In this document: positions 41,699-51,578 of the stretch, piece by piece
Position numbering within the stretch: the first letter of the stretch is position 1
Layout: the number at the start of each line of letters is the position of its first letter
NCBI GenBank assembly: GCA_029560585.1
Contig: JAKQKQ010000092.1
Span: 1-64,000 of the forward strand
DNA from: Verrucomicrobiota bacterium
GTDB taxonomy: Bacteria > Verrucomicrobiota > Verrucomicrobiia > JADLBR01
Direction: 5' to 3'
DNA: 64,000 nt
Made by a program: the position numbers and the translations under genes
The notes under the pieces: model-generated
What the model saw: the letters and a program-made list of their open reading frames with translations, nothing else
Told to the model about the DNA's origin: nothing
The model's database searches: none

Positions 41699-44305
41699 TC
41701 ATTGGCTGGAATCGCCCTCAATCGCCGCCCGCAATTTCTCTCGCAGGCCTGCAATCTCGAATGGCTTCTGCAAAAAGCCGGCCAGACCCCGTCCCGCGAA
41801 TCGGTTCGTCGCATCCTGCTCGTTGTAGCCACTCGTCAGGACGATCCGGGCGCCAGGCCGAATCCGCCGCATCTCCCGGAATGCCTCCTCCCCGCTCAGC
41901 CGTGGCATGGTCATGTCCAGAACCACGGCACTGATCTCATCGGCGTGCTCACGAAACATCGCCACGCCCTGAACGCCATCCTCCGCCAACAACACCCGGA
42001 AACCGAGGTGCTCCAGCATTCTCTCACCGACCACCCGCACGGCCTCGTCGTCGTCCACCAGGAGAATGACCCCCCCACCGAGCCGCTTATCAATCTCAAC
42101 GCTTTCCCCCTTCTCCGTCGCCATATTTCGCGACGCGGGAAGCAACACTTTCACCGTCGTGCCCACCCCCGGCTCACTCTGGACACGGATCGTGCCGCAG
42201 TGGCCACGGACGATCCCCAGCGTCGCCGCCAGACCCAACCCCCGACCCGAGAACTTCGTCGAAAAGAAAGGATCAAAGATCCGGCGCCGCGTTTCCTCGT
42301 CCATCCCGCAGCCGGTGTCTCCCACCTCCACGAACACATACGTTCCCGCAGGGAGTTCATCGTGGAGATAGATGCTTCGCAGTTCTTCGCCGCAGCAGAC
42401 CTGCGCGCCGGTCGTCACGGTCACAGTCCCTTCTCTCTCCCCGATCGCCTCGGAGGCGTTGATCACGAGATTCAGGAGGATCTGCCGCAACTGCGTCGCG
42501 TCCCCATCCACGGCAGGGAGCGGCTGGGCGAGATTCAGTCCGAGCACGGCCTTCTTTGATAACGAGACCTCGAGCAGTTTCCGCATCTGGGCGACCAGGG
42601 TGGATAGATCCAGTGCCTCGACGACAAATCGCCCTTTTCCCGAATAGGCCAGCATCTGGCGACACAGCTCCGTGGCCCGTTGCGCCGTCTCTCTCAGCAA
42701 CGCCAAGTCCGATCGCGCGGGATGCCCCGGCTCAAGACGGACCAGCGCCAGTTCCGAGCTTCCAAGAATTCCGCACAACAGATTGTTGAAATCGTGAGCA
42801 ATGCCACCCGCCAGCACGCCAAGGCTCTCCAGCTTCTGCGCCTGCTGCACGCGCCGCTCCAACTCGATGCGCTCTTGCTGGACCCTCTGCCTCTCGGTGA
42901 TGTCACGGGCCACCGCATAGATGTGGTGCCCACTGGGGAGCGCGCGCCACTCGATCCAGCGGTACGAGCCGTCGCGGCAACGGAAACGGTTGACGAAATT
43001 CAGAACATCTCGCTGCGCGGCCAGATCGGCAATCGCGGCCCGCGTGCTCGCCATGTCATCCGGGTGCACGAAATCCAAGAATGCCTTCCCCGTCAGTTCC
43101 TCGAGGGAATAGCCCAGGGTGCGAGCCCACTCCGGATTCAACCGGCGGAAGTGCCCGCCCGTGTCCGCGATACACAGAAGATCCAGGCTGCCTGTGAAAT
43201 AGCGGTCCAATTCCTCCGTCTTGGCCCGCAGGGCTTCCTCCATCATCGCCGTCTGGAGCACTTGCGCCGTCGTGTTCGCCACGTTCTGCAGCAACGCGTC
43301 CTCGTCGGCAGTGATCTCGTGTCGGCTAAAGAGCGCCAGCACGCCGATCGGCTTGCCCGCCGACGAAAGCAAACGATAACCGGCGAATGCAACCAACCCC
43401 AGCCGACGCGCCCATTCGTGGTCGTGCACCCGCGCATCATGCGCGGCATCGTTCGTGATGAACTTCGCCTCATCACCTGCGGCGACACGGCCTATCTTAT
43501 AGGCGCCAAATGGGACCCGGCGATGCTGCTCACCATCCAGGTGCGTATAGCGTCCCGAACTCGCGACCAGATGCAGACAGCGCTCGTGATCGCGACATGT
43601 GTGCCGGTCCTCCCTGGCCTCGGCATGGAAGCATCCCGCCTTGCAGAGGTCCCCGGGCCTCACGATCCAGATCCGCGCGAAATCGCTGCCGAAGATGTCC
43701 ACGACTGCCTGAGTGATCATCTTGAGCTTTCCGTCCAGAGGCTCGGGGAGAAGCAGTCGCTCCTTCAGGTGATTGAGCAGCGCCATGCGCAGCTCGGCGC
43801 GTCTCCGCTCAGTGAGGTTCCGCCAAAGGCTCACGATGCGTTTACCTTCAGGCACGGCCATGACCATCGCGTTGATCTCGACCGGCTGCAGTCGGCCGTC
43901 GGCCATCAGATAGTCCACCTCGAGATTCCTGATCGAACCGCTCTCCAAGCAATCGCCCATCGCGCGCTCCAACCGTTGTTGATCCCGTGGTGGCGCCCAC
44001 TCAACAACGGAACGGCCTTTCACCTGACACAGATCAGTACGACCTGCCAGTTGCGCGTATTCGCGATTCGCCTCGATGATTCGCCCCTTCTCATCCAAAA
44101 TTACAAATCCGATGCCGGTGGCCGCCAGCAGCCTCGTGAACCAGCCATCGCTCCCCCCGCCGCACCCCACCTCCGCAGCCTCTCCTCCACTCGCCCGTCC
44201 CACCCCGGCCGCGTCTCTGACCGGCCTGTCACTCCGGCGTTTCGGTGATTGTTTGTGGCGGACCTTCCTTTTCTCAACCCGTGTCGGTCTCTGGCGCCCG
44301 CTCAT
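41699..44305 (-). CDS. Hybrid sensor histidine kinase (PAS-GAF-PAS-HisKA-HATPase-REC)
   Basis: An 868-residue hybrid kinase. A PAS domain is at about 55-170 (TGIGFVILDEKGRIIEANREYA), a GAF domain at about 185-340 (LCKAGCFHAEAREDRHTCRDHERC), and a second PAS at about 360-480 (SLDLLCIADTGGHFRRLNPEWART). The phosphoacceptor is His in VLAGGIAHDFNNLL; ATPase motifs are LRQILLNLVINASEA, GDTGCGMDEETR and FSGRGLGLAATLGIV. The C-terminal receiver has phosphoacceptor Asp in SAVVLDMTMPRLSG. There are no membrane segments, so it is likely cytoplasmic. AAAGGATT before ATG 44305 supports that start over 44392. No partner regulator is adjacent, so targets are unknown. Confidence 0.93.
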   Translation of the reverse strand: MSGRQRPTRVEKRKVRHKQSPKRRSDRPVRDAAGVGRASGGEAAEVGCGGGSDGWFTRLLAATGIGFVILDEKGRIIEANREYAQLAGRTDLCQVKGRSVVEWAPPRDQQRLERAMGDCLESGSIRNLEVDYLMADGRLQPVEINAMVMAVPEGKRIVSLWRNLTERRRAELRMALLNHLKERLLLPEPLDGKLKMITQAVVDIFGSDFARIWIVRPGDLCKAGCFHAEAREDRHTCRDHERCLHLVASSGRYTHLDGEQHRRVPFGAYKIGRVAAGDEAKFITNDAAHDARVHDHEWARRLGLVAFAGYRLLSSAGKPIGVLALFSRHEITADEDALLQNVANTTAQVLQTAMMEEALRAKTEELDRYFTGSLDLLCIADTGGHFRRLNPEWARTLGYSLEELTGKAFLDFVHPDDMASTRAAIADLAAQRDVLNFVNRFRCRDGSYRWIEWRALPSGHHIYAVARDITERQRVQQERIELERRVQQAQKLESLGVLAGGIAHDFNNLLCGILGSSELALVRLEPGHPARSDLALLRETAQRATELCRQMLAYSGKGRFVVEALDLSTLVAQMRKLLEVSLSKKAVLGLNLAQPLPAVDGDATQLRQILLNLVINASEAIGEREGTVTVTTGAQVCCGEELRSIYLHDELPAGTYVFVEVGDTGCGMDEETRRRIFDPFFSTKFSGRGLGLAATLGIVRGHCGTIRVQSEPGVGTTVKVLLPASRNMATEKGESVEIDKRLGGGVILLVDDDEAVRVVGERMLEHLGFRVLLAEDGVQGVAMFREHADEISAVVLDMTMPRLSGEEAFREMRRIRPGARIVLTSGYNEQDATNRFAGRGLAGFLQKPFEIAGLREKLRAAIEGDSSQ

Positions 44306-44467
44306 AATCCTTTCACCCCTTCTCAAGGGACCGGTCATTCCCTCATCATCACATCGTCTTCGGACGGGCGCCCTTCCACGGGTTGGCCCCATCGCTCAGG
44401 CACCGGCCAATCACCGCCCGAACCTCAGTACAGCGAAGTCCATCGGTTCAAAAAGCAACCGGACCCG

Positions 44468-45278
44468 TCAGCCCTCGCATTCGACCGGCCGTCCGCTCAG
44501 CACATCGACCCCGACTAGTTTCTCCCCTTGCCCGAGTTTCGCCAGATCGAATTTCACCAGCGGCTCGAGCCGCTGCGAGCCCATGTTGGCGACCACGGCG
44601 ATGAGCCCGTGGCCCGGCCGATTGTAAATGCTGACTTTTAGGTCGTCGGAATCCGTCCCCACAAACTCTCTGTTCTCCCAATAGGGCAACCACCTCGCGC
44701 CCCTGCGCCCGAGACTGTCCATGGCCTTCCATAGGCGAGACGAGATGTCTATATCGCCGACGCGCTGCGGGTGCACGAAAACATCGTGCAGGAGGGCGCA
44801 CCCCATGGGCTCCCGTCGGCTGAACGGATCCGATGGGTACCAGAGTAGTTCGGCGGGGACGCCCCAATTGTGGCCCATGAACTCGCAACGAAACGCATCA
44901 AGCGGCAGGATCGCGGGGGTGGAAGGCTGCCGCTTGATCGATTGCAGATGTTCACCGTTCCAGTAACTCGTGGCAAACGCCACGGTCGGGATCGTCATGC
45001 AGCTCGACTGGCGCACGTTCACCCGGCCGCAGGGCTTTCGGGATCTCACAATCGTCTAGATGCGCCGCATCATCGAGCGCACCGCGAATATCGGCCACGT
45101 CTTGTCGACGGAGCCATCGGCCCTGCACGCGCCGCAGCCGTGGTTCCTCTTGGCGCAGCTGATCGCCATGCGTGGTCCTCGTGTACGCCTGGATGTCGGT
45201 CCAGTGCTCGTGAAAGCAGATCGTCCGGACGCCGGCAGAACTCATGGCCCATCCGTTCTCAAACGACAATCGTGTCAC
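44468..45278 (-). pseudogene. Decayed glycoside-hydrolase-like gene (DUF6067-type), frameshift and stop
   Basis: Two reading frames and an in-frame TAG show decay. The first part, in one frame from about 45278, reads ENGWAMSSAGVRTICFHEHW then TDIQAYTRTTHGDQLR. The next recognisable part, in another frame, reads NHGCGACRADGSVDKTWPIF then AVRSMMRRI and hits TAG at 45058-45056 where the family has Tyr. It resumes with FATSYWNGEHLQSI, FMGHNWGVPAELLWYPSDPF, LLHDVFVHPQR and ends VGVDVLSGRPVECEG. The pieces resemble large secreted glycoside-hydrolase-like proteins (DUF6067 from memory) with a big internal deletion. Sequencing error is possible for a single base but not for the missing middle. Confidence 0.65.
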
Positions 45279-47629
45279 AAAGGCGCGCCGGATACGATTC
45301 GGAAAGGGATCGCCGGGAGCGTGGCGAGCGGCACACGCGCCCGACCGGCGGCACGAGAGCCCCCGAAGGTGCTGAAGATGAGGTTCCCCTCCCGGCCCGG
45401 TTTGAGTTTGGCCGGATCGGCGCGAATTGCGATCTCGGCGCCGGCGCGAGAGTAAGTGATCTTCTCGATCATTACGCCCTCAGGAGGTTCGTCACACTCC
45501 AGCTGTCCCTTCGGCAGGACAACACCCGGTGCCCCACCAAAACGGATCTGTGCGACTCCGCCGGCGGGGATCGCCAGCGGCATTTCTCCCAAGATCTGAG
45601 GACCAACCTTTCCGCCTGCCTTGCCCGATACGACCACCTTGAATTCCTTGGCGGGTACCAGATGCCGATATTCGAACGCCTGCATCCTGTCATCCGCAGG
45701 CACAGCCGAATGGACGACATCCCGCCCGTCAATCGCGGCGCGCCCCACAATGCCCAGATTCACCGGTTCGGGCACGGAATTCGGCGGAGCCGTCAGGGTG
45801 AGACGCACCCGATCCTCACCCGCCGGAATGCGACCGCCACCTAGCGCAAAACCCTCGGGCGCACCGGCGAAAGCCAGGTCAATCTCTCCCGAGAAACCGT
45901 CCTTGCGCATGGCATAAACCGTGATCGGCACGGTTGCTCCGGCCGCGATGCCCAGACCGCTGGGCACGACCCGGAGGGCGAAATCCGGTCGCGGTGAACT
46001 CATGCGCAGTCGGTAACCGAAATCTGGGCCACCCTTGCCCTGGACGTCGCACAGGCGCAACCGATAGACCCCGTCGCTCGGCAGCTTGGCCATCACGAAT
46101 GAGTCGGCGTGGTGGGTGTCGAGCCCGCGGCCCCTGTCTTCAAAATCATCGTTGAATGCGACGCGGCCGCCGGATGGATCGATAAGCTCCAGCACTGCAT
46201 CGAGTGGAGAATCGAGCCGGCGGGCCAGCACTTCTGCTGCCACCCCTTGGCCGGCGCGGCCCTCAAAGACAAATGCGTCGGAGTCACCGGGCGGATCGAT
46301 TCGGCCGTTGATGATGATCGGCAAGCTCACACGCTGCGGCCTCGCGGTCGAATTAGGTTCCTTCTCCGGGGATTCCGGGAGGCTATCGAGCACAAAGGGC
46401 TCTGCGTTGGACGCCGCCTCCCCCCTGCGGACGGAGATCGGATGGAGCCCCGGCTCAGTTTCTGCGGCACCCACTGTCATCATATCCGCCGGGAGGTTCC
46501 AACCCCTGAGCGCTACGTCGGTGGTTGTCCCCACCCTGCCACCCAAGGGAAAAAGTCCTGTCAGGAACGGCAGCTCCCCGATGACAATTCGATACACGAA
46601 GTCCTCCCGTCCCCTGTAAAGGGCGTCACGGATCTCCATCACGTAGGTGCCATCCGCAGGGACCTCGTAGCTGAGAACCGGATCGGGCCGGAAATGGAAG
46701 TCGTCGTCAAAGGCCACTTCTCGTCCCCGGGCATCATAGAGGATCAGCGCGGCCTGGAACCAACCGGGAACCGCGTCGGCGATATAAGGGATCAGGCTCC
46801 GCGCGCTTGCCGCGAAGACCAGTCGCTGTCCCTTGTGGGCGGCGAACCGATATCGGTCAACGCCCTTGGCTGTGATCTGGCCATTGACGATGCCAGGCAG
46901 GCTGGAGATCTCCGAGGGAAACTCGGGCGGCGGTGCCTGACCACGATACTCGGGCTTCTTGGGCGGGGGCGTTTCAGGACTGGTGGCTGCGGCATCCTCG
47001 GCAATTTCCGGCAACTGGTCCACGCAGAACACCAACGGGTTGCTCAGCGCCGTGTCCGTCGCCAATCGGATCTCCCGTTGGCCCAGTTCGGCGTCGGCCG
47101 CCGCCGTGATCCGCACCAGAATCGTGTCGGCGATGGCCGGGCTGGCGGGTTTCCGGACCTTGGCGTTCTTCGCCAGTTTCGCGCGAAGGGCGGCCAGCAT
47201 CCGTTCGTCTTCCCCGCCCCACATAGGTGCCTGCGCGCTTGCCGACGCACCCTTGTTCCCGCGCCGCTTCTCGGCCTCCGTGGCGGCGCGTTTTCGCTTC
47301 TCCAAGGCTTGGAGTTGCATCTGCAACTCCTGGGCCATCTTCCGGTTCAGCGGCTCGTTGTACGAAACAACCACGGCATCGACGTCACCGCCGGACACGA
47401 ATGCTCGCTTGACCCCTTTCAACGACTGCCCCCCGACCGTCACCTGCAGCTCCGTGCCCCGGCGAACGCCCGCCGGATAGACATAGCCGATGCTCACGCC
47501 TCCCGCCTGTTGGGAATGGGATGTCGCAGGAAACCCCAAGAGCGCCGGCGCGACGAGGAGCGCGCCAAAGCCCCGCCACCTCAGGGCCCGCCGGGAACGG
47601 CACACCGCCGCATGAAGCCGCGCCATCAC
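45275..47629 (-). CDS. Secreted protein with two PPC (bacterial pre-peptidase C-terminal) domains
   Basis: A 784-residue exported protein with a signal peptide (FGALLVAPALLGFPATSHS). It has an N-terminal beta domain with YVYPAGVRRGTELQVTVGGQ, a charged coiled-coil-like stretch (about 98-125, MAQELQMQLQALEKRKR), a Pro-rich spacer, and PPC-type beta-sandwich domains at about 260-350 (RYRFAAHKGQRLVFAASA, DDDFHFRPDPVLSYEVPADG) and about 445-545 (DSDAFVFEGRAGQGVAAEVL, LPSDGVYRLRLCD). Such proteins are common surface or secreted proteins in Planctomycetes/Verrucomicrobia. No catalytic site was found. Two ATGs at 47629/47626 are equally possible starts. Confidence 0.82.
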   Translation of the reverse strand: MMARLHAAVCRSRRALRWRGFGALLVAPALLGFPATSHSQQAGGVSIGYVYPAGVRRGTELQVTVGGQSLKGVKRAFVSGGDVDAVVVSYNEPLNRKMAQELQMQLQALEKRKRAATEAEKRRGNKGASASAQAPMWGGEDERMLAALRAKLAKNAKVRKPASPAIADTILVRITAAADAELGQREIRLATDTALSNPLVFCVDQLPEIAEDAAATSPETPPPKKPEYRGQAPPPEFPSEISSLPGIVNGQITAKGVDRYRFAAHKGQRLVFAASARSLIPYIADAVPGWFQAALILYDARGREVAFDDDFHFRPDPVLSYEVPADGTYVMEIRDALYRGREDFVYRIVIGELPFLTGLFPLGGRVGTTTDVALRGWNLPADMMTVGAAETEPGLHPISVRRGEAASNAEPFVLDSLPESPEKEPNSTARPQRVSLPIIINGRIDPPGDSDAFVFEGRAGQGVAAEVLARRLDSPLDAVLELIDPSGGRVAFNDDFEDRGRGLDTHHADSFVMAKLPSDGVYRLRLCDVQGKGGPDFGYRLRMSSPRPDFALRVVPSGLGIAAGATVPITVYAMRKDGFSGEIDLAFAGAPEGFALGGGRIPAGEDRVRLTLTAPPNSVPEPVNLGIVGRAAIDGRDVVHSAVPADDRMQAFEYRHLVPAKEFKVVVSGKAGGKVGPQILGEMPLAIPAGGVAQIRFGGAPGVVLPKGQLECDEPPEGVMIEKITYSRAGAEIAIRADPAKLKPGREGNLIFSTFGGSRAAGRARVPLATLPAIPFRIVSGAPL

Positions 47630-47874
47630 CCATTGATCCTATCGACGCCCATCGCCGCCCTCAAGGCATCTGTGACTCTGGCCCGAATTCTCATCCCCCA
47701 TGGCATCCCCCCAGTGTCAGCCCGAACCGGTCTGCTCAGGGCAGGCCACTCGCACATCCCCAATCGGACTTTTACATTATCTTAAAAATTTCCCCGCCAC
47801 CCCGAAACATCGTCTTAACAAACCGGGTGTCTATTACATGTAGATCGAGAACCCGTCTAACCAGCGAAAGCACG

Positions 47875-47887
47875 GGACGAGTCGTCC
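47875..47887. promoter_or_regulatory. Inverted repeat upstream of deacetylase-like gene
   Basis: GGACGA-G-TCGTCC is a perfect 6-bp inverted repeat 38 bp before the ATG at 47926. The 296-bp stretch 47630-47925 otherwise contains an AT-rich patch (about 47765-47835) and no gene. Candidate operator or small hairpin only. Confidence 0.25.
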
Positions 47888-47925
47888 GGGCGGAAACTCG
47901 ATCCACTGAATCTTGAGGTGATCAG

Positions 47926-50900
47926 ATGCATCGGTTTTCCATCTATCACTTGTGGGCAGTGTCGATCATCGGCGCAGCAATGCCGGGGTTTGCGCAATCA
48001 CAATCCACCCCAGGGAACGATTCGCCCATTCACGTCACGTTTGTCATCCACTTCGATCCCCTGCCCGCGCCACAAGGGCGGGTGCCGCGCTGGGCCTACG
48101 AGGCCGAGCGTGACAATCTGGCGTGGCTCTCGGACTACCTGGATCGGTTGGAGAAAGAAAAGGGCATCGAATTCGTTCCGCGCCTGACGCTAGAGATGGC
48201 CGGGGACCACGCCGAATGGTATCTCGAGGACGAAACCGGCCTTGAGCTTCTTCGGCGCCTGCACCGCAAGGGCATCCACTGCTTCGGCACGCACTTCCAC
48301 AGGAACCTCCGCAGGGGAAACCACCTCTGGATCGACACGGCGTCTCCCGAATCGAGTCGCCAGGTCACCCAGGACCACATTTCGATGGTGGACCGGTTGA
48401 TCGCCAAGGTCATCGGAAGCACCGATCCGAAAGTCATTCGCGCGGCCAATCGAATTATCACCGGCCATTTTGTCGATCTCGAACTCGCCGCGAAGGAAGG
48501 CTTCGACACGCTAACCGGCGGCCGCAACGAGGCTATGAACCTGTTCTTCGATCACGACGTATATAACCCGTGGCGACCTGCCGACGAATGGCCGTTGGCA
48601 GAAGACCTCCAGAGCCGATGGATCCTGGTTCCGCAGGCGCCCGTGCTCGGCCAGATCGGCGAGCACGCACCGCTGCCCGAAGGGGTTTCCGAGGCATACA
48701 CCGCCGGGATGCACCAGATCTGGCAGGATCTCAGCGTGCCCGCGATGCGGCGCAAGTTTCTTCACCTCTACCTCGAATGCCAGAGTTCCAGGGCGCCCAG
48801 GATATGGGTCTTCGGATGGCACGAGCACACCAGCGACATCTTTCCCGACGATGCCCCGCACAGACAGAGAAAGTTCCGTGGCGCCGTCACCGAATTCGTC
48901 GGATGGCTCAACGCAAATTTCATCGGCACGAGTGATTCCGGGCACGGGCCCGTCGCTCGTTACTCGACCACCGAAGAAGTCCGCGAGGCGTTTCTGTCGT
49001 GGGAGAAGGCATATCCGCGACGATCCTCATTCAACTATGATGCGCGCACACCCGACTGGGAGAAATTCCCATACCATCTGAAGGGGCTGGCATGGGCACT
49101 CATCTGTTCCCACCACGATCGCCAAATCGACCACTTCAAGGCCCAGGGCGTCCACGTCCATAAGCTGTCAAAAACCCCGGCGCGCAACTGGGAACTCCGC
49201 GACGGTGCTGTAACCGCCACCGCCCCGGTTTCCGACATCTACCTTCTTTGGAGTGATCGGGGTGATGCCGTCATCGACTTCTCTGGCACGATCCCGGGCC
49301 GCGCAGAACGAATGGCGGGAGCAGGCGGCGCGAGGACGGTCGTTGAGACTGGAAAGCTGGTCATTGGCAATGAACCGATCATTCTGCGGTCGACCGCGCC
49401 CACCCCGCCGGCGCAGGCCGACAAAGGGCCCCGAATGCCCATCCAGTTCCGGATGAATGTGAATTGGTTTCCGGGCGATGATGCGGCGCGGGAAAACTGC
49501 CGCCTGTTGCGCAGGCATCTGGAGCTTTTCAAACAATCCGGCGTGAAGGCAAGCTACTGGTTCACCGGCCTCGGGGCTGAGCAAATCCAACGGCTCGATC
49601 CAGAATTTCTCCGACTTCTCAACGACGGGGGCATGCCAGTGGTGCACCATGGCGCGAACCGACCACCGAGACCCCAGCCCATCGATCGCGTCCGGGGCGA
49701 AAGCTGGGATGAGGATGTGCAGGCCATCATGGACTACGAGTCGTGTGCCATCGATCCCGGCACGGGTCACCTGGATAAGGCACAGACGGGCGGACTGAAG
49801 ATGATGCAGCAGATGTTCGGGGGCCGCATCACGGCAACCGGCCGTTTCTTCGAGGCATCAATCCTGTATGTCACCAAGCAATTCGGCTGTCGGGCGATGA
49901 TCGGGCTAAAGGGCAACACCGGCGCCAGCACGGAGGCCGGGTGGTTTCTTGGTATGAAGGGCATGCCCGACGCCATTTCGATCGCGCCCGGGCTGATCCG
50001 CCAGGCGGCCGCCGGTCAAGCCGACCTATTCCGCGTGATCGAGGAGTCTCTCGCCCAGCATCGGACCGGCGGTGTTCAATCCATTGCCGTGCTGGTACAC
50101 GATCATGACTTCCTGGACGGATCGACGTCCATTCGAGAGCGAGGCAGCCCCGCCGGTTCAGCCGATCTCCAACACCGTTTCTGGGAGACGTACGAGAAAC
50201 TCGTCAATTGGGCTGCGGCTCACCCACGGCTCAAGGTGGTCACCTTCGAGGAAATCCTCGACCAGATCTCGGATGACAGGGTGAAGACCGTGACGCGCGA
50301 CGCATTGCTCCAAGCTGCCGCAGTCGTCGTCGCCTCCCCAGCCGCACCTCCCGAATACATAGACGTGGGCGGTGATTATCTCTCGCTTGCCGACGCATTC
50401 CAGGCTTTCGCCTTTGCCCTCGCACATTTTGCGCAACACGGTGAACTGCCCCATCATGTCGAGGCGCGCGACATCCTCGGCCCCACCCACTACCGCGCCG
50501 AGGAACGGCCGGAACGCGGGACCCTCGAGTTCGCGCAGGGCGAGGATCACCTCCGCGTCAGAGGTGCCCCCCCCATCGACCCGCGAAGCGTCCCCACCAC
50601 CCCAAAACCGCAATCCGCCCAGATCGAAACTCCGGGACCAAAGGTCATCTCCGCCGCCAAAGTGCTCGATCTCTCGAGGGAGATACCATCGGATGTGATC
50701 GTCGATGAAATGGATGTCAATCCGGCGGTCTTCCTGCAGTTGATGGCGCAGACAATCCAGAATATCCACGCCACAAGGGAATGCGGGACCGCGCGCATCC
50801 ACGGTGACGTCAACGTCCTGCCCCGCCAGGTACAGCAGAATGTGCTGGCCGATGCTCTGACCAAACTGCAGTTCTGGACGTTCAAGCCAGAACGCTGGAA

Positions 50901-50949
50901 TGGCCCCAACTCAGGCTCCCAAACGACCAGACCCACACCCGCTCATTGA
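47926..50949 (+). CDS. Large secreted protein with two polysaccharide-deacetylase-like domains
   Basis: A 1007-residue exported protein with a signal peptide (WAVSIIGAAMPGFAQSQS). The N-terminal TIM-barrel-like region (HVTFVIHFDPL, GIHCFGTHFHRNLR, ITGHFVDLE, FGWHEHTSDIFP) suggests a deacetylase/NodB-like or metal hydrolase fold. A second such domain starts near residue 505 (FRMNVNWFPGDDAARENC, KASYWFTGLG, MPVVHHGANRP, VLVHDHDFLDG). The C-terminal region (about 800-950) repeats a pattern (YLSLADAFQAFAFALAHFAQ, HHVEARDILGPTHY) that resembles pseudomurein-binding-type repeats. It stands alone behind an inverted repeat. The catalytic Asp/His sets are not verified. Substrate unknown. Confidence 0.75.
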   Translation: MHRFSIYHLWAVSIIGAAMPGFAQSQSTPGNDSPIHVTFVIHFDPLPAPQGRVPRWAYEAERDNLAWLSDYLDRLEKEKGIEFVPRLTLEMAGDHAEWYLEDETGLELLRRLHRKGIHCFGTHFHRNLRRGNHLWIDTASPESSRQVTQDHISMVDRLIAKVIGSTDPKVIRAANRIITGHFVDLELAAKEGFDTLTGGRNEAMNLFFDHDVYNPWRPADEWPLAEDLQSRWILVPQAPVLGQIGEHAPLPEGVSEAYTAGMHQIWQDLSVPAMRRKFLHLYLECQSSRAPRIWVFGWHEHTSDIFPDDAPHRQRKFRGAVTEFVGWLNANFIGTSDSGHGPVARYSTTEEVREAFLSWEKAYPRRSSFNYDARTPDWEKFPYHLKGLAWALICSHHDRQIDHFKAQGVHVHKLSKTPARNWELRDGAVTATAPVSDIYLLWSDRGDAVIDFSGTIPGRAERMAGAGGARTVVETGKLVIGNEPIILRSTAPTPPAQADKGPRMPIQFRMNVNWFPGDDAARENCRLLRRHLELFKQSGVKASYWFTGLGAEQIQRLDPEFLRLLNDGGMPVVHHGANRPPRPQPIDRVRGESWDEDVQAIMDYESCAIDPGTGHLDKAQTGGLKMMQQMFGGRITATGRFFEASILYVTKQFGCRAMIGLKGNTGASTEAGWFLGMKGMPDAISIAPGLIRQAAAGQADLFRVIEESLAQHRTGGVQSIAVLVHDHDFLDGSTSIRERGSPAGSADLQHRFWETYEKLVNWAAAHPRLKVVTFEEILDQISDDRVKTVTRDALLQAAAVVVASPAAPPEYIDVGGDYLSLADAFQAFAFALAHFAQHGELPHHVEARDILGPTHYRAEERPERGTLEFAQGEDHLRVRGAPPIDPRSVPTTPKPQSAQIETPGPKVISAAKVLDLSREIPSDVIVDEMDVNPAVFLQLMAQTIQNIHATRECGTARIHGDVNVLPRQVQQNVLADALTKLQFWTFKPERWNGPNSGSQTTRPTPAH

Positions 50950-51050
50950 CGCGCGCGAGACCGCGCGCGGGCCGGGCATCGCCACGATATGGAGCGCGCA
51001 GGCCCCGCGGCCATTATTAGTTGTTCACAACTGGAAATGTAGCGCAAGTG

Positions 51051-51578
51051 ATGCACATTCCGGGCCATATGAGTCACGAAGACCCAGGTTCCCCAGCGAT
51101 TGTCATGCCCGGCCAATGCCGCGTCATAAACGCGTATGGCGACGAGCTCCATTTCCACCTCACTGCCACACAAACCGCCGGTGCCTTCACCCTCTTCACC
51201 GATATCACGCCCCCCGGCGGCGGTCCCCCACCCCATTATCACGTCAATGAGGATGAGACCTTTTGCGTGGTCGAGGGCGAGGCGGAGTTCTTTGTGGATG
51301 GGCGGTGGATCGGGGTTCCGGCAGGATGCGTGATCCACATGCCCCGGGGCGTGCGCCACGCCTTTCGCAACCCGGGCAACCGGCCACTCAGGCAGATCAT
51401 CAAGTTGTCCCCGGCGGGCTTCGAGGATTTCATGGCCGAGTCGGAGACAGAATTCAAGCGGAGCGACAGCCCGGCCGTGGAGCGACTCGCGACCATCGCC
51501 GCACGCCACGGCATCTTTTTCGATCCTCCCCTGCCCTCGCAAAAGGGCATAGAAACCCCGGAGGGTATCACTGCTTGA
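51051..51578 (+). CDS. Cupin-domain protein
   Basis: A 175-residue single-cupin protein. Motif 1 is PPPHYHVNEDETFCVVEGEAEF (metal ligands His, His, Glu); motif 2 is GCVIHMPRGVRHAFRNPGN, and KLSPAGFEDFMAE follows the barrel. ATG 51051 was chosen over a TTG at 51021 and an ATG at 51069. No signal peptide is seen. Cupins of this quercetinase-like kind can be dioxygenases, isomerases or sensor-like binding proteins; substrate unknown. Its 3' end overlaps the opposing ADP-ribosylglycohydrolase gene by 11 bp. Confidence 0.87.
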   Translation: MHIPGHMSHEDPGSPAIVMPGQCRVINAYGDELHFHLTATQTAGAFTLFTDITPPGGGPPPHYHVNEDETFCVVEGEAEFFVDGRWIGVPAGCVIHMPRGVRHAFRNPGNRPLRQIIKLSPAGFEDFMAESETEFKRSDSPAVERLATIAARHGIFFDPPLPSQKGIETPEGITA

